Source: Enterovibrio baiacu (GTDB taxonomy: Bacteria > Pseudomonadota > Gammaproteobacteria > Enterobacterales > Vibrionaceae). Taken from it: 64,000 nucleotides of DNA. The notes below the pieces were generated by a model. That model did not search any database and was not told the origin of the DNA. It saw only the letters and a list, made by a program, of their open reading frames with translations. Of this stretch, positions 48,637-59,404 are shown piece after piece. The stretch lies in the NCBI RefSeq assembly GCF_004120195.1, contig NZ_SCHN01000022.1, forward strand, positions 19,392 to 83,391, given 5' to 3'. The number at the start of each line of letters is the position of its first letter. Within the stretch, counting starts at the first letter, position 1. The translations under genes and the position numbers were made by a program.

Positions 48637-51600
48637 ATGTCAGACCCACGCTATATCCATCTTCGTGTTCACAGTGACTATTCCATGGTCGACGGGCTGT
48701 CGAAAGTGCCGCCTTTGGTCAAAAAAGTTGCCGAAATGGGCATGCCTGCCATGGCATTGACAGATTTTACGAACTTATGTGGTTTGGTGAAGTTCTACAA
48801 CACGGCGCAAGGTTGCGGCGTGAAACCTATCATTGGCGCAGATTTTAAAGTGCAGTCGGACGCATTCGGTGACGATTTGTGTCAGCTGACCGTACTTGCT
48901 GCAAACAATGCAGGGTATAAAAACCTGACATTGCTGATTTCTAAAGCGTATCTGCGTGGCCATGTTCAGCACCAGCCCGTCATTGATCAAGCGTGGCTAG
49001 AAGAGCTTAAAGACGGTCTGATCATCTTATCGGGTGGTCGCCGTGGTGATTTAGGTAAGTCATTGCTGAAAGGCAACATGGGGCTTGCCAAGCAATGTGC
49101 CGAGTTTTATCAAACACACTTTCCTGATGCGTATTACATCGAGTTGACGCGAACAGGTCGCCCTGATGAAGAGGCCTACCTGCACTTTGCGTTGGATTTC
49201 GCGTCTGAAAATGAATTGCCTGTCGTGGCAACCAATGAAGTGTGTTTCATTACACCGGATCAGTTTGATGCCCACGAGATTCGTGTCGCGATTCATGATG
49301 GTTACACGCTCGCTGATCCGCGCAGACCAAAAAATTACAGCGAACAACAGCACCTTCGTACGGAAGACGAAATGTGCGACCTGTTCCATGACATTCCAGA
49401 AGCCCTTGCTAACACGGTTGAAATTGCAAAGCGTTGTAATGTCACTGTTCGTTTGAATGAGTATTTCTTGCCAAACTTCCCGACAGAAGGGCTAGAGATT
49501 GGCGAGTTCTTGGTGAAGAAATCGCAAGAAGGCCTCGAAGAGCGTCTTGAGTTCCTTTTCCCAGATCCCGCCGTGCGGGCAGAGCGACGTCCTGAATACG
49601 ATGAACGCCTTGATATTGAATTAGGCGTGATCAACCAAATGGGATTCCCGGGTTACTTCCTCATCGTGATGGAGTTTATCCAGTGGTCAAAAGATAATGA
49701 CATTCCGGTTGGTCCTGGTCGTGGTTCTGGTGCAGGTTCGCTGGTGGCGTACGCTCTAAAAATCACGGATTTGGATCCGCTGGAATTTGACCTACTATTC
49801 GAACGTTTCCTTAACCCTGAACGTGTATCCATGCCCGACTTTGACGTCGACTTTTGTATGGATAAACGCGATAAGGTTATCGACCACGTTGCGGAAATGT
49901 ACGGCCGTGATGCGGTATCTCAGATCATTACCTTCGGTACCATGGCCGCCAAAGCGGTTATCCGCGACGTTGGCCGTGTGCTTGGCCACCCTTATGGGTT
50001 TGTTGATCGTATTTCAAAACTGGTTCCGCCCGATCCGGGTATGACGTTGGCGAAAGCATTCGATGTCGAGCCGCAGTTAGGCGAGTCATACGAAGGAGAT
50101 GAAGACGTTCGCGAGCTGATTGATATGTGTCGCATCCTCGAAGGGTGTACACGTAACGCCGGTAAGCACGCGGGTGGTGTTGTTATCTCACCAACAACCA
50201 TCACTGATTTTGCGCCCTTGTATTGTGATAGCGAAGGGCATTTCCCTGTTACTCAATTCGACAAGAATGACGTTGAAACCGCAGGTTTGGTTAAATTCGA
50301 CTTCTTGGGTTTGCGGACGCTAACCATCATCGATTGGGCGCTCAAGATGATTAACCCCCGTCTTGAGAAGGAAGGGTTAGATCCAGTTGTTATCGAAGCG
50401 ATACCAATGGACGACTTGGCGTCGTTCCGGTTATTGCAAAACTACGAAACAACTGCCGTATTCCAGCTTGAATCCCGCGGGATGAAGGATCTTATCAAGC
50501 GCCTTCAACCTGACTGTTTTGAAGATATGATCGCACTGGTTGCTCTGTTCCGTCCGGGACCTCTGCAATCAGGCATGGTAGATAACTTTATCGACCGTAA
50601 ACGCGGCCGTGAAGCTGTCTCATACCCTGATGAAAAGTGGCAACACGAATCATTAAAAGAAATTCTTGAGCCGACGTACGGCATCATTCTGTATCAAGAA
50701 CAGGTTATGCAGATCGCCCAGGTCTTGTCTGGTTACACCCTCGGTGGTGCAGACATGCTTCGTCGTGCGATGGGTAAGAAAAAGCCAGAAGAAATGGCCA
50801 AGCAGCGCGCAACCTTCGAAGATGGTGCGGTGAAGAATGGCGTCGACGGTGAGTTGGCGATGAAAATCTTCGACTTGGTTGAAAAGTTTGCCGGTTACGG
50901 CTTTAACAAATCGCACTCTGCGGCTTATGCATTGGTGTCGTACCAAACCCTCTGGCTAAAAACCCATTACCCAGCAGAGTTCATGGCCGCCGTAATGACC
51001 GCGGATATGGATAACACCGACAAGATCGTGGGTCTGGTGGAAGAATGCCGTCGTATGAAGTTGACGATGTTGCCACCTGATGTGAATGCGGGTTTGTATC
51101 GTTTCAACGTGAATGATAAAGGCGAGATTGTTTACGGTATTGGGGCAATTAAAGGCGTGGGTGAAGCGCCGATTGAAAACATCATCAAAGCGCGCGAAGA
51201 AGGCGGTTACTTCCGTGATTTGTTCGATTTCTGCGCCCGAATTGATACCAAAAAAGTGAACAAGCGTGTCATTGAAAAACTCATTCAATCAGGCGCACTA
51301 GACCGTTTAGGGCCGCACCGCGCTGCGATGGTCGCATCGCTGGATGATGCCATTAAGTCAGCCAGTCAACACCATCAAGCGGAAGCATTTGGTCAGGCAG
51401 ACATGTTTGGCGTATTGACTGATGCCCCTGAAGACGTCGAACACAAGTATGCTAATGTACCGCAGTGGCCTGAAAAGGTATGGCTGGAAGGGGAGCGTGA
51501 AACCCTCGGATTGTATTTAACCGGCCACCCGATCAACAGCTATGTCAAAGAGCTTAAGCATTACATCACATGGCGTTTGGAAGATGCACACGCCACGAAA

Positions 51601-52116
51601 CGAGATGTGGTTTCTACCGTTGCGGGGTTGGTTATTGCCGCTCGCGTGATGACAACCAAGCGCGGAACGCGTATTGGTCTGCTCACGCTGGATGACCGAT
51701 CTGGTCGCATGGAAGTGATGCTGTTCTCAGATGCATTAGAAAAGTACTTGGATCTCATAGAAAAAGACCGAATTTTAGTCGTTTCGGGACAGGTCAGCTT
51801 TGATGACTTCAACGGTGGCCTTAAAATGGCTGGTCGTGAGGTGTTAGATCTCGCCCAAGCACGCGAAAAATACCTGCGTGGTCTTGCTATATCCGTGACC
51901 GAAGGGCAAATTGATAATAAATTCTTCGAGAGATTCAGTGAGATCCTTGAACCGCATAGAGCGGGAACGGTTCCAGTAAACTTGTACTATGAGCGTGACG
52001 ATGCTCGCGCGAAACTGGTCTTAGGAACAGAGTGGCGCGTTACGCCAGACGATAAATTGATCGACGATTTAAAAACCCTACTCGGCGAAAAGCAGGTCGA
52101 GTTGGAATTTGACTGA
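48637..52116 (+). CDS. dnaE: DNA polymerase III subunit alpha
   Basis: A 1159-residue replicative polymerase. The N-terminal PHP domain begins [16 protein letters not shown]; the palm aspartates lie in [14 protein letters not shown] (about residues 397-405); [16 protein letters not shown] and [19 protein letters not shown] are fingers and thumb motifs. An OB-fold follows near 980-1070. Complete. Confidence 0.98.
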   Translation: MSDPRYIHLRVHSDYSMVDGLSKVPPLVKKVAEMGMPAMALTDFTNLCGLVKFYNTAQGCGVKPIIGADFKVQSDAFGDDLCQLTVLAANNAGYKNLTLLISKAYLRGHVQHQPVIDQAWLEELKDGLIILSGGRRGDLGKSLLKGNMGLAKQCAEFYQTHFPDAYYIELTRTGRPDEEAYLHFALDFASENELPVVATNEVCFITPDQFDAHEIRVAIHDGYTLADPRRPKNYSEQQHLRTEDEMCDLFHDIPEALANTVEIAKRCNVTVRLNEYFLPNFPTEGLEIGEFLVKKSQEGLEERLEFLFPDPAVRAERRPEYDERLDIELGVINQMGFPGYFLIVMEFIQWSKDNDIPVGPGRGSGAGSLVAYALKITDLDPLEFDLLFERFLNPERVSMPDFDVDFCMDKRDKVIDHVAEMYGRDAVSQIITFGTMAAKAVIRDVGRVLGHPYGFVDRISKLVPPDPGMTLAKAFDVEPQLGESYEGDEDVRELIDMCRILEGCTRNAGKHAGGVVISPTTITDFAPLYCDSEGHFPVTQFDKNDVETAGLVKFDFLGLRTLTIIDWALKMINPRLEKEGLDPVVIEAIPMDDLASFRLLQNYETTAVFQLESRGMKDLIKRLQPDCFEDMIALVALFRPGPLQSGMVDNFIDRKRGREAVSYPDEKWQHESLKEILEPTYGIILYQEQVMQIAQVLSGYTLGGADMLRRAMGKKKPEEMAKQRATFEDGAVKNGVDGELAMKIFDLVEKFAGYGFNKSHSAAYALVSYQTLWLKTHYPAEFMAAVMTADMDNTDKIVGLVEECRRMKLTMLPPDVNAGLYRFNVNDKGEIVYGIGAIKGVGEAPIENIIKAREEGGYFRDLFDFCARIDTKKVNKRVIEKLIQSGALDRLGPHRAAMVASLDDAIKSASQHHQAEAFGQADMFGVLTDAPEDVEHKYANVPQWPEKVWLEGERETLGLYLTGHPINSYVKELKHYITWRLEDAHATKRDVVSTVAGLVIAARVMTTKRGTRIGLLTLDDRSGRMEVMLFSDALEKYLDLIEKDRILVVSGQVSFDDFNGGLKMAGREVLDLAQAREKYLRGLAISVTEGQIDNKFFERFSEILEPHRAGTVPVNLYYERDDARAKLVLGTEWRVTPDDKLIDDLKTLLGEKQVELEFD

Positions 52117-52122
52117 TACTTT

Positions 52123-52152
52123 TGCCCCGTTAAATGAATAATGGGGCATTTC
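52123..52152 (+). terminator. Possible terminator after dnaE
   Basis: Imperfect hairpin TGCCCCGTT ... AATGGGGCA with a short T stretch (TTTC) between dnaE and accA. Confidence 0.4.
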
Positions 52153-52177
52153 ATTACCTGAACAGGATTCTTTCTCT

Positions 52178-53140
52178 ATGAGTCTTAATTTCCTTGAATT
52201 TGAACAGCCGATTGCTGAATTGGAAGCAAAAATTGAAGCCCTGCGCGTAGTGTCCAAGCGCGGTGACGATCCAGAAGCTGTCAATCTTGATAAAGAAATC
52301 GAGCAATTGGAGACAAAAAGCACTGAATTGACGAAAAAAATCTTCAGTGACTTAGGCGCGTGGCAGGTTGCTCAGCTTGCTCGTCACCCACGTCGTCCGT
52401 ACACCTTGGACTATGCAGATCTTATCTTCACCGAATTCGAAGAATTAGCGGGTGATCGTGCTTATGCCGATGACAAGGCAATGGTTGGTGGCATGGCGCG
52501 AATTGATGGCCGTCCCGTCATGGTTATTGGTCACCAAAAAGGCCGCGAAACACGTGAAAAAGTGATTCGCAACTTTGGTATGCCAAAACCGGAAGGTTAC
52601 CGCAAAGCACTGCGTCTGATGAAAATGGCTGAGCGTTTTAAAATGCCAATCATTACCTTCATCGACACGGCTGGTGCCTACCCTGGTGTGGGTGCTGAAG
52701 AACGTGGTCAATCAGAAGCGATTGCGCGCAACTTGAAAGAAATGGCCGGGTTGACCGTGCCAGTGATCTGTAACGTTGTGGGTGAGGGCGGCTCTGGCGG
52801 CGCACTTGCTATTGGTGTCGGTGATTACGTGAACATGCTTCAGTACTCTACCTACTCGGTTATCTCTCCAGAAGGTTGTGCATCAATCCTATGGCGTGAT
52901 TCTGATAAAGCGCCACAGGCTGCGGAAGCCATGGGCATGACGGCACCTCGTTTGAAAGAGCTGGGTTTGATCGACTCTATCATTACCGAGCCAATGGGCG
53001 GTGCGCACCGTGATTTTGCTCAAACTGCTGCAAACATTAAAGCGCTGCTTATTGAACAGCTCAATGACCTTGCACCGCTAGATGAAGAAGCGTTGCGCGA
53101 GCGTCGTTATCAACGTTTGCTGAGTTACGGATACTGCTAA
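52178..53140 (+). CDS. accA: Acetyl-CoA carboxylase carboxyltransferase subunit alpha
   Basis: A 320-residue subunit of the carboxyltransferase that makes malonyl-Co[21 protein letters not shown] and [19 protein letters not shown] are typical, with [13 protein letters not shown]. Normal length. Terminated by a strong hairpin. Confidence 0.97.
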   Translation: MSLNFLEFEQPIAELEAKIEALRVVSKRGDDPEAVNLDKEIEQLETKSTELTKKIFSDLGAWQVAQLARHPRRPYTLDYADLIFTEFEELAGDRAYADDKAMVGGMARIDGRPVMVIGHQKGRETREKVIRNFGMPKPEGYRKALRLMKMAERFKMPIITFIDTAGAYPGVGAEERGQSEAIARNLKEMAGLTVPVICNVVGEGGSGGALAIGVGDYVNMLQYSTYSVISPEGCASILWRDSDKAPQAAEAMGMTAPRLKELGLIDSIITEPMGGAHRDFAQTAANIKALLIEQLNDLAPLDEEALRERRYQRLLSYGYC

Positions 53141-53171
53141 GCAGTTCTGTGTAGCGTCAAGAAAAAGACTG

Positions 53172-53196
53172 AAAGGGCCTGATTAGGCCCTTTTTT
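53172..53196 (+). terminator. accA terminator
   Basis: Hairpin AAGGGCCT-GATT-AGGCCCTT with a T run. Confidence 0.88.
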
Positions 53197-53243
53197 GCAT
53201 CTGAATGGTATGATTAGAAGAATCCGTTTCCGTTGAGGCACAC

Positions 53244-54596
53244 ATGTTGTTCTCTGTTTTTGAAAATGTTCTCGATGCCCATGCGCCATCTTCTCGCCAA
53301 ATTGTGTTGGCATTTAGCGGTGGCATTGACTCTCGTGTTCTGCTCGATCTTTTATCTACCTACAGGGATGTTCATCCACAACACCGCTATTTAGTGATCC
53401 ACATCCATCACGGACTGAGCTCCCATGCTGATGCTTGGATGAAGCAATGCGAAGCGTGGGCGAGCGATGCGGGGTTGCCTTTTAAAGGCGTGAAGGTAAA
53501 GGTCGAAAACAACGGCGAGGGCGTTGAAAAAGCGGCGAGAACGGCGCGTTATCAAGGTATTACCGACAATGTGGAATCCAATGCCCTTATTTTGACAGGA
53601 CAACATGCCGATGATCAGGCGGAGACTTTCCTTCTCGCGCTCAAAAGAGGCAGTGGACCTGCTGGGTTGTCCGCGATGCCCATTCTTCGTCCAATGGGGC
53701 ATGCACACCTCTTGAGGCCCTTATTGTCGGTGACACGTGCAGAGATTGAAGCGTATGCCGTTCAACAAGGATTAAGCTGGGTAGAGGATGAGAGCAACCT
53801 AGATTGTAAGTTTGACCGCAACTTCATTCGTCAACGTTGGCTGCCTCCTGCACAATCACGTTGGCCTGGGCTCGTTAAGGCCATAAACCGCACTGCATCT
53901 TTATGTGCAGAGCAAGAAGCCTTGTTGGAAGAGTTGCTTGAATCGCATGATGCCATTGTTCGCCCTGAGCCGAAGGTGCTCGCCTTGCATGCACTTGCTG
54001 ATTATTCAGAGAAAATGCAGTCAGCATTGGTTCGTCGCTGGCTAAAACAAGCCACTGGCCTTTCTGCTTCTCAAGCTCAGCTAAACACGCTGTTTTCCTC
54101 CGTCATTGCTGCCTCAGACGATGCTAATCCCAAGTTGCACCTTGGAGACTGGCAAGTTAGACGCTTTCAATCCCAGCTTTATGTTGTCCCGGAGTTTGAA
54201 GACATCTCCGATTGGTGCGGGTCACTGCAACTAAGTCAGATAGCTGTTTTGCCTAATGAGAGTGGTCAGGTAGCGCTATTCGGTGATGGCATCGAATCAA
54301 CGCGCCACAAATTTGATGCTCAAGGTAATCGAGTTAGCTTGCACTTACGTAGACCTAAAGCTGACGAAGAAGTGTCGATACGTTTTGATCCTGAAAGTGT
54401 GTTTGCGCGTCCACTGGGGCGGCAGGGGAAACGCAGACTGAAAAAGCTGTATCAAGAATATGGTGTTCCAAGCTGGATGCGAAGGCGCACTCCGCTTCTC
54501 TACTATGGAGAAACACTTGCTGCCGTTGCAGGGCTATTTGTTTGTGAAGGCTTTGAAGGTCAGGACTGTGACTTTGTCTGGCACAAAACTCATTGA
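53244..54596 (+). CDS. tilS: tRNA(Ile)-lysidine synthase
   Basis: A 450-residue N-type ATP pyrophosphatase that converts C34 of tRNA-Ile(CAU) to lysidine. PP-loop in LAFSGGIDSRVLLDLL, IHIHHGLSSHAD, LTGQHADDQAETFLLAL and the C-terminal TilS domain (SWMRRRTPLLYYGETLAAVAG) are present. Confidence 0.95.
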   Translation: MLFSVFENVLDAHAPSSRQIVLAFSGGIDSRVLLDLLSTYRDVHPQHRYLVIHIHHGLSSHADAWMKQCEAWASDAGLPFKGVKVKVENNGEGVEKAARTARYQGITDNVESNALILTGQHADDQAETFLLALKRGSGPAGLSAMPILRPMGHAHLLRPLLSVTRAEIEAYAVQQGLSWVEDESNLDCKFDRNFIRQRWLPPAQSRWPGLVKAINRTASLCAEQEALLEELLESHDAIVRPEPKVLALHALADYSEKMQSALVRRWLKQATGLSASQAQLNTLFSSVIAASDDANPKLHLGDWQVRRFQSQLYVVPEFEDISDWCGSLQLSQIAVLPNESGQVALFGDGIESTRHKFDAQGNRVSLHLRRPKADEEVSIRFDPESVFARPLGRQGKRRLKKLYQEYGVPSWMRRRTPLLYYGETLAAVAGLFVCEGFEGQDCDFVWHKTH

Positions 54597-54663
54597 TTAA
54601 GTGCGTAAATGTTATTCACGTGTAAAAATTGATTGGTACGACATAACAATAAGTGAGGAAGCA

Positions 54664-54975
54664 ATGAAACATATTATATCTTTGGGGCTGGTTGCCATGA
54701 TGGCGGCTGCTCCCTCATTTGCCGCTGGAGATGCGGAAGCAGGAAAAGCAAAAGCAGCAATTTGTGCCGCATGCCATGGTGCAAATGGTATTGCAGTGAT
54801 TCCCGGGTACCCAAACCTAGCGGGTCAAAATCCGCAGTATTTGGTTTCTGCGCTTAAAGCTTACAAAAATGGCGAACGCACCAGTGCACAGGCTGCAATC
54901 ATGAAGCCTCAAGCAACGATGCTAAGCGATGCAGACATGGAAAACCTCGCGGCATATTTCGCTCAAATGAAGTAA
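54664..54975 (+). CDS. Small periplasmic cytochrome c
   Basis: A 103-residue c-type cytochrome. Signal peptide ([20 protein letters not shown]), one heme-binding CAACH in [15 protein letters not shown], a PNLAGQ segment and the distal Met in [18 protein letters not shown] or nearby KPQATM. This is cytochrome c553/c4-like, an electron carrier. The ATG at 54664 follows GTGAGGAAGCA; the frame before it is not coding. Its redox partner is not adjacent. Confidence 0.9.
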   Translation: MKHIISLGLVAMMAAAPSFAAGDAEAGKAKAAICAACHGANGIAVIPGYPNLAGQNPQYLVSALKAYKNGERTSAQAAIMKPQATMLSDADMENLAAYFAQMK

Positions 54976-54999
54976 CCGCCCAGCAGGTATAGCTGATTG

Positions 55000-55029
55000 A
55001 AAGCCACAACATATGTTGTGGCTTTTTTA
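55000..55029 (+). terminator. Terminator after the cytochrome c gene
   Basis: Long hairpin AAAGCCACAACAT-ATGTTGTGGCTTT with a T run. Confidence 0.88.
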
Positions 55030-55161
55030 TTGGTTCGCACTAACTCGCAGATTTATATTTTGTTCGCTCGTTTTTTAGCCATTCAAATCCACTGCTATTG
55101 CTATTAATGCTAGAGTTTACTAGTGTACTAGCTCACTGGTACATTGTTCGAGGTTAACTCA

Positions 55162-56511
55162 ATGGCAGCAGGACGTGAGCATTTTAGTTCTCGACTCGGT
55201 TTTGTTCTTGCCGCTGCAGGTGCAGCGGTTGGTTTAGGTAATATTTGGGGCTTCCCTACTCAAGCGGCGAGTAACGGGGGCGGAGCATTCCTTCTCGTCT
55301 ATTTGTTGCTGATCCTTGTGGTTGCTTACCCTATGCTCGTTGTCGAAATGGCAATAGGGCGCCATGGTCAAGCGAATCCTATCGATAGCATGCGTGCCTT
55401 AGGTAAAACGCCACTCACGAAAAAACTTGGTGGCGGTGTTGGTTTTATCGGGTTGATGGTGCCATGCCTTGTCTTGGCGTTTTATAGCATCGTGGGTGGC
55501 TGGTTAGTGTCATTCATGCTGGCGGCAGGAGCGGACTTGGTCGGTTTGCATGCTGCATCAGATTGGCTGAAAGGCTTCTCTGTTGGCCGAAACCTGTTTG
55601 GTGCTGGTGTGTTTTACTTATTGACCATTTTGATCGTTCAGGCCGGCGTGAAAAATGGTATCGAAAAGTGGTCAACACGCTTAATGCCTGCCCTGTTTGT
55701 ATTGTTCGGCGTCATGTTTATTTATGTCATGACGTTACCGGGTGCAACTGAAGGCCTTGCACACTATCTGATCCCTGATTTTTCAAAAATCATGGACAGT
55801 GATTTGATTTTGGCGGCAATGGGGCAGGGCTTCTTTTCTCTCACCATTGGTGGCTGCTCCATGCTTATCTATGGCTCATACCTAAGCCGTAAAGAAAACC
55901 TGCCTAAGATGGCGATGAACGTGACGCTAGTAGACACTGCAGTCGCCGTCATTGCGGGCTTAGTGATCATGCCAGCAATGTTTGCGGCCATGGCGCAGGG
56001 CGTCGAAATCTACGATCAACATGGTGAATTGCTCAGTTCGTCTACGCTGGTATTTGATGTGCTTCCTATGTTGTTTGATGGCCTAGGAGTAGCAGGTACT
56101 TTCATTGCTTTGGTGTTCTTTGTCTTGATGACCATAGCAGCGCTCACATCGTCCATTTCCATGTTGGAATGTCCGGTAGCGTTGATGAACGAACGTGTCG
56201 GCACGTCTCGCTCAACAGCGAGTTGGTTACTGGGCAGTGTTATCGCGGCATTCAGTACGGTGATAGTGTTTAATTTTGGTGACCTATTCGGCCTTGTCGC
56301 AACGGTTGCAACACAGTATGTCCAACCTATCGCAGCGCTATTATTCTGTTTGTATGGTGGCTGGGTGTGGAACCGTCATCAGAAATTGCAGGAAATGCGT
56401 GAAGGGTTTGAAGGCATTGAGCACAGCCTGTTTTGGAAAGTATGGCCTTTCTATGTGAAGTTTGTTTGTCCTGCTCTGGTTGCTGCTGTTATCTGGATGT
56501 CAGTAGCGTAA
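55162..56511 (+). CDS. Sodium-dependent transporter, NSS/SNF family
   Basis: A 449-residue inner-membrane symporter of the neurotransmitter:sodium symporter family. The first helix shows the signature AAGAAVGLGNIWGFPTQAASNG with the sodium-binding Gly/Asn; about eleven hydrophobic segments follow. It likely imports amino acids or a related amine with Na+. The ATG at 55162 follows GAGGTTAACTCA. It stands alone between two terminators, and its substrate is unknown. Confidence 0.9.
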   Translation: MAAGREHFSSRLGFVLAAAGAAVGLGNIWGFPTQAASNGGGAFLLVYLLLILVVAYPMLVVEMAIGRHGQANPIDSMRALGKTPLTKKLGGGVGFIGLMVPCLVLAFYSIVGGWLVSFMLAAGADLVGLHAASDWLKGFSVGRNLFGAGVFYLLTILIVQAGVKNGIEKWSTRLMPALFVLFGVMFIYVMTLPGATEGLAHYLIPDFSKIMDSDLILAAMGQGFFSLTIGGCSMLIYGSYLSRKENLPKMAMNVTLVDTAVAVIAGLVIMPAMFAAMAQGVEIYDQHGELLSSSTLVFDVLPMLFDGLGVAGTFIALVFFVLMTIAALTSSISMLECPVALMNERVGTSRSTASWLLGSVIAAFSTVIVFNFGDLFGLVATVATQYVQPIAALLFCLYGGWVWNRHQKLQEMREGFEGIEHSLFWKVWPFYVKFVCPALVAAVIWMSVA

Positions 56512-56532
56512 ACGCAACACAACTTTGCTAAT

Positions 56533-56562
56533 AAAAAACGGAAGCATCGGCTTCCGTTTTTT
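56533..56562. terminator. Bidirectional terminator after the NSS transporter
   Basis: Hairpin AAAACGGAAGC-ATCG-GCTTCCGTTTT, symmetric A and T runs, between convergent genes. Confidence 0.88.
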
Positions 56563-56581
56563 ATTGGGCGATGATGCAGGG

Positions 56582-56770
56582 TTATCGAAACTGCTTTTGT
56601 TCTTCCATGTAATCAAAACCTGCAGTCGCCAATTTGGCTTTTAGTGCTTCGGCATCAATGTCAAAGTATCGAACGAGATCGTCTAAAGAGTTGAAGTCGT
56701 CTCTTAGCTTCATGTTTACGATACTCATCAGCATCACCGCATCCATGCTCTCAAAGTTTTTCAGATCCAT
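56582..56770 (-). CDS. DUF4250 domain protein
   Basis: A 62-residue acidic protein (MLMSIVNMKLRDDFNSLDDL, FDIDAEALKAKLA) typical of DUF4250. Function unknown. The start overlaps the yaeP stop by one base, so the two are coupled. Confidence 0.82.
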   Translation of the reverse strand: MDLKNFESMDAVMLMSIVNMKLRDDFNSLDDLVRYFDIDAEALKAKLATAGFDYMEEQKQFR

Positions 56771-56976
56771 TACGCATCCTCGTGGTCACTGATCAGCAGG
56801 TTTGCTGCCGCGAATGCAGCCTGATCGCGAGTTTCTTCAGGAAGAGACTCGTCTGATGCAATTGAGTTTAAGGTTTTGATCGCACAGTGAATGGCCTTTG
56901 GAATATACCCTTGTTCACCGCTGCCAATTTCTGCATAACGCTGACGAACCAACGTGCAACAATCGTAGATTTGCAT
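56770..56976 (-). CDS. yaeP: UPF0253 protein YaeP
   Basis: A 68-residue protein close to E. coli YaeP ([35 protein letters not shown]). Function unknown. The ATG at 56976 follows TAGGAGTGATT. In E. coli yaeP also lies between tilS and proS. Confidence 0.88.
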   Translation of the reverse strand: MQIYDCCTLVRQRYAEIGSGEQGYIPKAIHCAIKTLNSIASDESLPEETRDQAAFAAANLLISDHEDA

Positions 56977-57059
56977 AATCACTCCTAAATAAAACGCTGA
57001 GTGAAATATATCGTAAAAAGGGAGACGAAAGGAGAGGAAACGGCGTGAAAGAGGGCGGA

Positions 57060-57926
57060 TTAAGCAGGTCGACGACGGCTATTTTTGTGTCGGTACATGC
57101 CGCGGTCTGCGCGCTCAAACATGGATGTGCTGTTGTCACCCTGTTGGTAGATAGAGCAGCCGACAGAACTGGAGATATTATGGGACGTGAGCAAGGCATC
57201 TTTTGAGATAAGTGCTTTCAAGCGCTCGTTCACTAATTGCGCAGACTCGCGTGTTGCGGGTGTCAGTAGAACCGCAAATTCATCACCACCTAAACGGTAG
57301 CAGCGATCAGATGCGCGAATGGCTTGTTTTAAAAGCAGCGCAAAGCGGCGCAGGACTTTATCGCCGTCTAAGTGGCCATAAGTGTCATTAACCTGTTTGA
57401 AATTATCCATGTCGAAAATCATTAAGATCAAACCATGATCTTGGCGCTCTGTAAGCGCGATAGATTGACGAATATCTTGTTCAAAACTGGTGCGGTTGTT
57501 CAGCCCTGTGAGGTTATCAAGCAAGGCGAGGTTTCTAACGCGATTGTATTCAATCGCATTGCTCAATGGCCCTGCCAGTAATCTGTGGTATGTGTGGATC
57601 AGGCTTATCTCATCAGTGTCGAGTTTGTAGGGCGTACAGTATTGCAGCATTCCTAAGGGGGATTGCGCGAACTTGATGGAGAAAGTTTGACGGTTATCGG
57701 TGGATCCACCACGTCGAACGATGTGAGAAATCTCGTTGTGCTCCCAGATAAGGCGGGAGATATCGATTTGCTTTTCGAGTTCTCGGCAAAATACTTCAAA
57801 AAGAGAATCTATTTCGAGCCTGCCTTGCAGCTTTTGTAGCACTATCAAACGCTGATCTGCGGCTAAAGGAACGCGGCGCGATTGTATCGCTGTTTGCTTT
57901 AATTGTTCCAGTTGTCGAGTACTCAT
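57060..57926 (-). CDS. Diguanylate cyclase (GGDEF)
   Basis: A 288-residue soluble protein. The N-terminal 130 residues look like a GAF-like or unknown sensory module ([20 protein letters not shown]). The GGDEF domain is complete: [48 protein letters not shown], with an RASD I-site five residues before GGDEF. Active c-di-GMP synthesis with feedback inhibition is expected. Confidence 0.9.
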   Translation of the reverse strand: MSTRQLEQLKQTAIQSRRVPLAADQRLIVLQKLQGRLEIDSLFEVFCRELEKQIDISRLIWEHNEISHIVRRGGSTDNRQTFSIKFAQSPLGMLQYCTPYKLDTDEISLIHTYHRLLAGPLSNAIEYNRVRNLALLDNLTGLNNRTSFEQDIRQSIALTERQDHGLILMIFDMDNFKQVNDTYGHLDGDKVLRRFALLLKQAIRASDRCYRLGGDEFAVLLTPATRESAQLVNERLKALISKDALLTSHNISSSVGCSIYQQGDNSTSMFERADRGMYRHKNSRRRPA

Positions 57927-58026
57927 CGATAATGCCTCTGAAATCCATTACTGCGGGCTGGTTATACTTAAAGCAAAAAGTATTCCAAATGATCGATCTT
58001 ACGATGATGGGTTTGTTTAACGGGGT

Positions 58027-59181
58027 TTATTCGATAGAAAGAAACGCCGTTAAATCGGATCGACGATTTTGAGCATCTTGGTACCCCATGTCAATTAAGT
58101 GGTTGATATATTTCGGCTCAAAAAGCAGATAACTGGTTATTGCAGCATCTTCAACAGGGCTTATGCCCAGTAACCTCATCAAGCCTCGAACTGCGATAGG
58201 CATATGACAATAATACTTCTCAACCAAGGGTTCGAAGGGACTGGAAGGAGAAAGGTGCAGGGCAGAAACTTGCCGCAGCGCCAAATTTTCGGCTTTTTTA
58301 CTGTCGAGTGAAGAAACAATGTTGTTCATTCTGTCCAGGTGCTCAAGATCGGCTGACAATGTATCAGCGAAGATGGCATCCATTAAGTGTCCACCGAGCG
58401 TTGCAAGCCCTGGCGCGCTAGGTACGGCCTGTTTAACCTTGGTTTGTGGTGGCGCTAAATCAATGATGAGGAGCTTCTCCGCGCCCATTTTTAATGCGGG
58501 CCGTAATGGTGCGATTTGGTGCACAGAGCCGTCGCCATAGTACCCGTGCCCTATCTGTGACGCGGGAAAAACAATGGGAATTGCAGAGGAGGCAAGCAAG
58601 TGTTCAGTAGTGATTTGACATTGCAGCCCAATGGCGCGAGAGCGAACCCAAGGCATAATTTCTGGTTGCCCTTGGTAGAAGGTCACTGATTTACTGGTTT
58701 GATAATTCGACGCAGTTATAGCTAACCCGTGTAGGTGCTTGTTGATGATTTGGTGTTCTATCTTGTTGTAGTTTATGACGTTGTTCAGCAGTGTTCGAAG
58801 AGGGCGATTGTCGAGCAAGCCAAAAGGAGGGGCGCAGTGATACTGTGCACGCATGCGCGCAAATCCTTGTCGACCTAGATGATGAAGTATGTCGCCATAA
58901 GAGCTGCTAAAAACATCTTTGGTGTGTAGCTTCGACCAAAGCCAAGACAATTTTTTGACGCCGAGTCGAAAAGATGACGAATGGCACGCAAGCGATGTTG
59001 CGTTTAGCGCCCCTGCTGAAGTTCCGCAATAAATGGTAAAGGGGCTAGCATGGACGCGTGGATACCATTCAGAGATTGCCTTCAATACACCCACTTGATA
59101 AGCCGCACGTGCGCCACCCCCACTGAGTATCAGCGCGACCTTTTGAGGATTGCCTTTTGTGCTTTTATTATTGCTCTTCAT
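58027..59181 (-). CDS. Patatin-like phospholipase
   Basis: A 384-residue patatin-family acyl hydrolase. Glycine-rich oxyanion loop LILSGGGARAAYQVGVL, nucleophile elbow YCGTSAGALNATSLA (Ser55), catalytic Asp in YYGDGSVHQIAPLRP (Asp217). No signal peptide is seen, so it is probably cytoplasmic or exported by another route; the C-terminal 100 residues are of unknown fold. It may hydrolyse phospholipid or lysophospholipid. It lies between two GGDEF genes. Confidence 0.88.
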   Translation of the reverse strand: MKSNNKSTKGNPQKVALILSGGGARAAYQVGVLKAISEWYPRVHASPFTIYCGTSAGALNATSLACHSSSFRLGVKKLSWLWSKLHTKDVFSSSYGDILHHLGRQGFARMRAQYHCAPPFGLLDNRPLRTLLNNVINYNKIEHQIINKHLHGLAITASNYQTSKSVTFYQGQPEIMPWVRSRAIGLQCQITTEHLLASSAIPIVFPASQIGHGYYGDGSVHQIAPLRPALKMGAEKLLIIDLAPPQTKVKQAVPSAPGLATLGGHLMDAIFADTLSADLEHLDRMNNIVSSLDSKKAENLALRQVSALHLSPSSPFEPLVEKYYCHMPIAVRGLMRLLGISPVEDAAITSYLLFEPKYINHLIDMGYQDAQNRRSDLTAFLSIE

Positions 59182-59404
59182 ATTGTGGCCGGTTCATCCT
59201 TGGATCTCTGTGGTTATAACAACTTTAGCATGCCGTATTCGTTGGGCTTAGTCTGTACAGCAAGCTTTGAAGTTATTGTTATTCAACTGTTTCCATAGTG
59301 AGTGTGATGGAACGCTAAAAGCTGGGTCATTTATTGAGCACGAGTCATTACAATAGAACGGTGAGTGTTATATTTTTATTCATAACTTGATGTTGGATAA
59401 CTAC

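Noticed and set aside
58027..59181. Patatin gene as part of a CBASS defence operon
   Set aside because: No CD-NTase, Cap2/Cap3 or other CBASS partner is next to it; the neighbours are ordinary GGDEF proteins.
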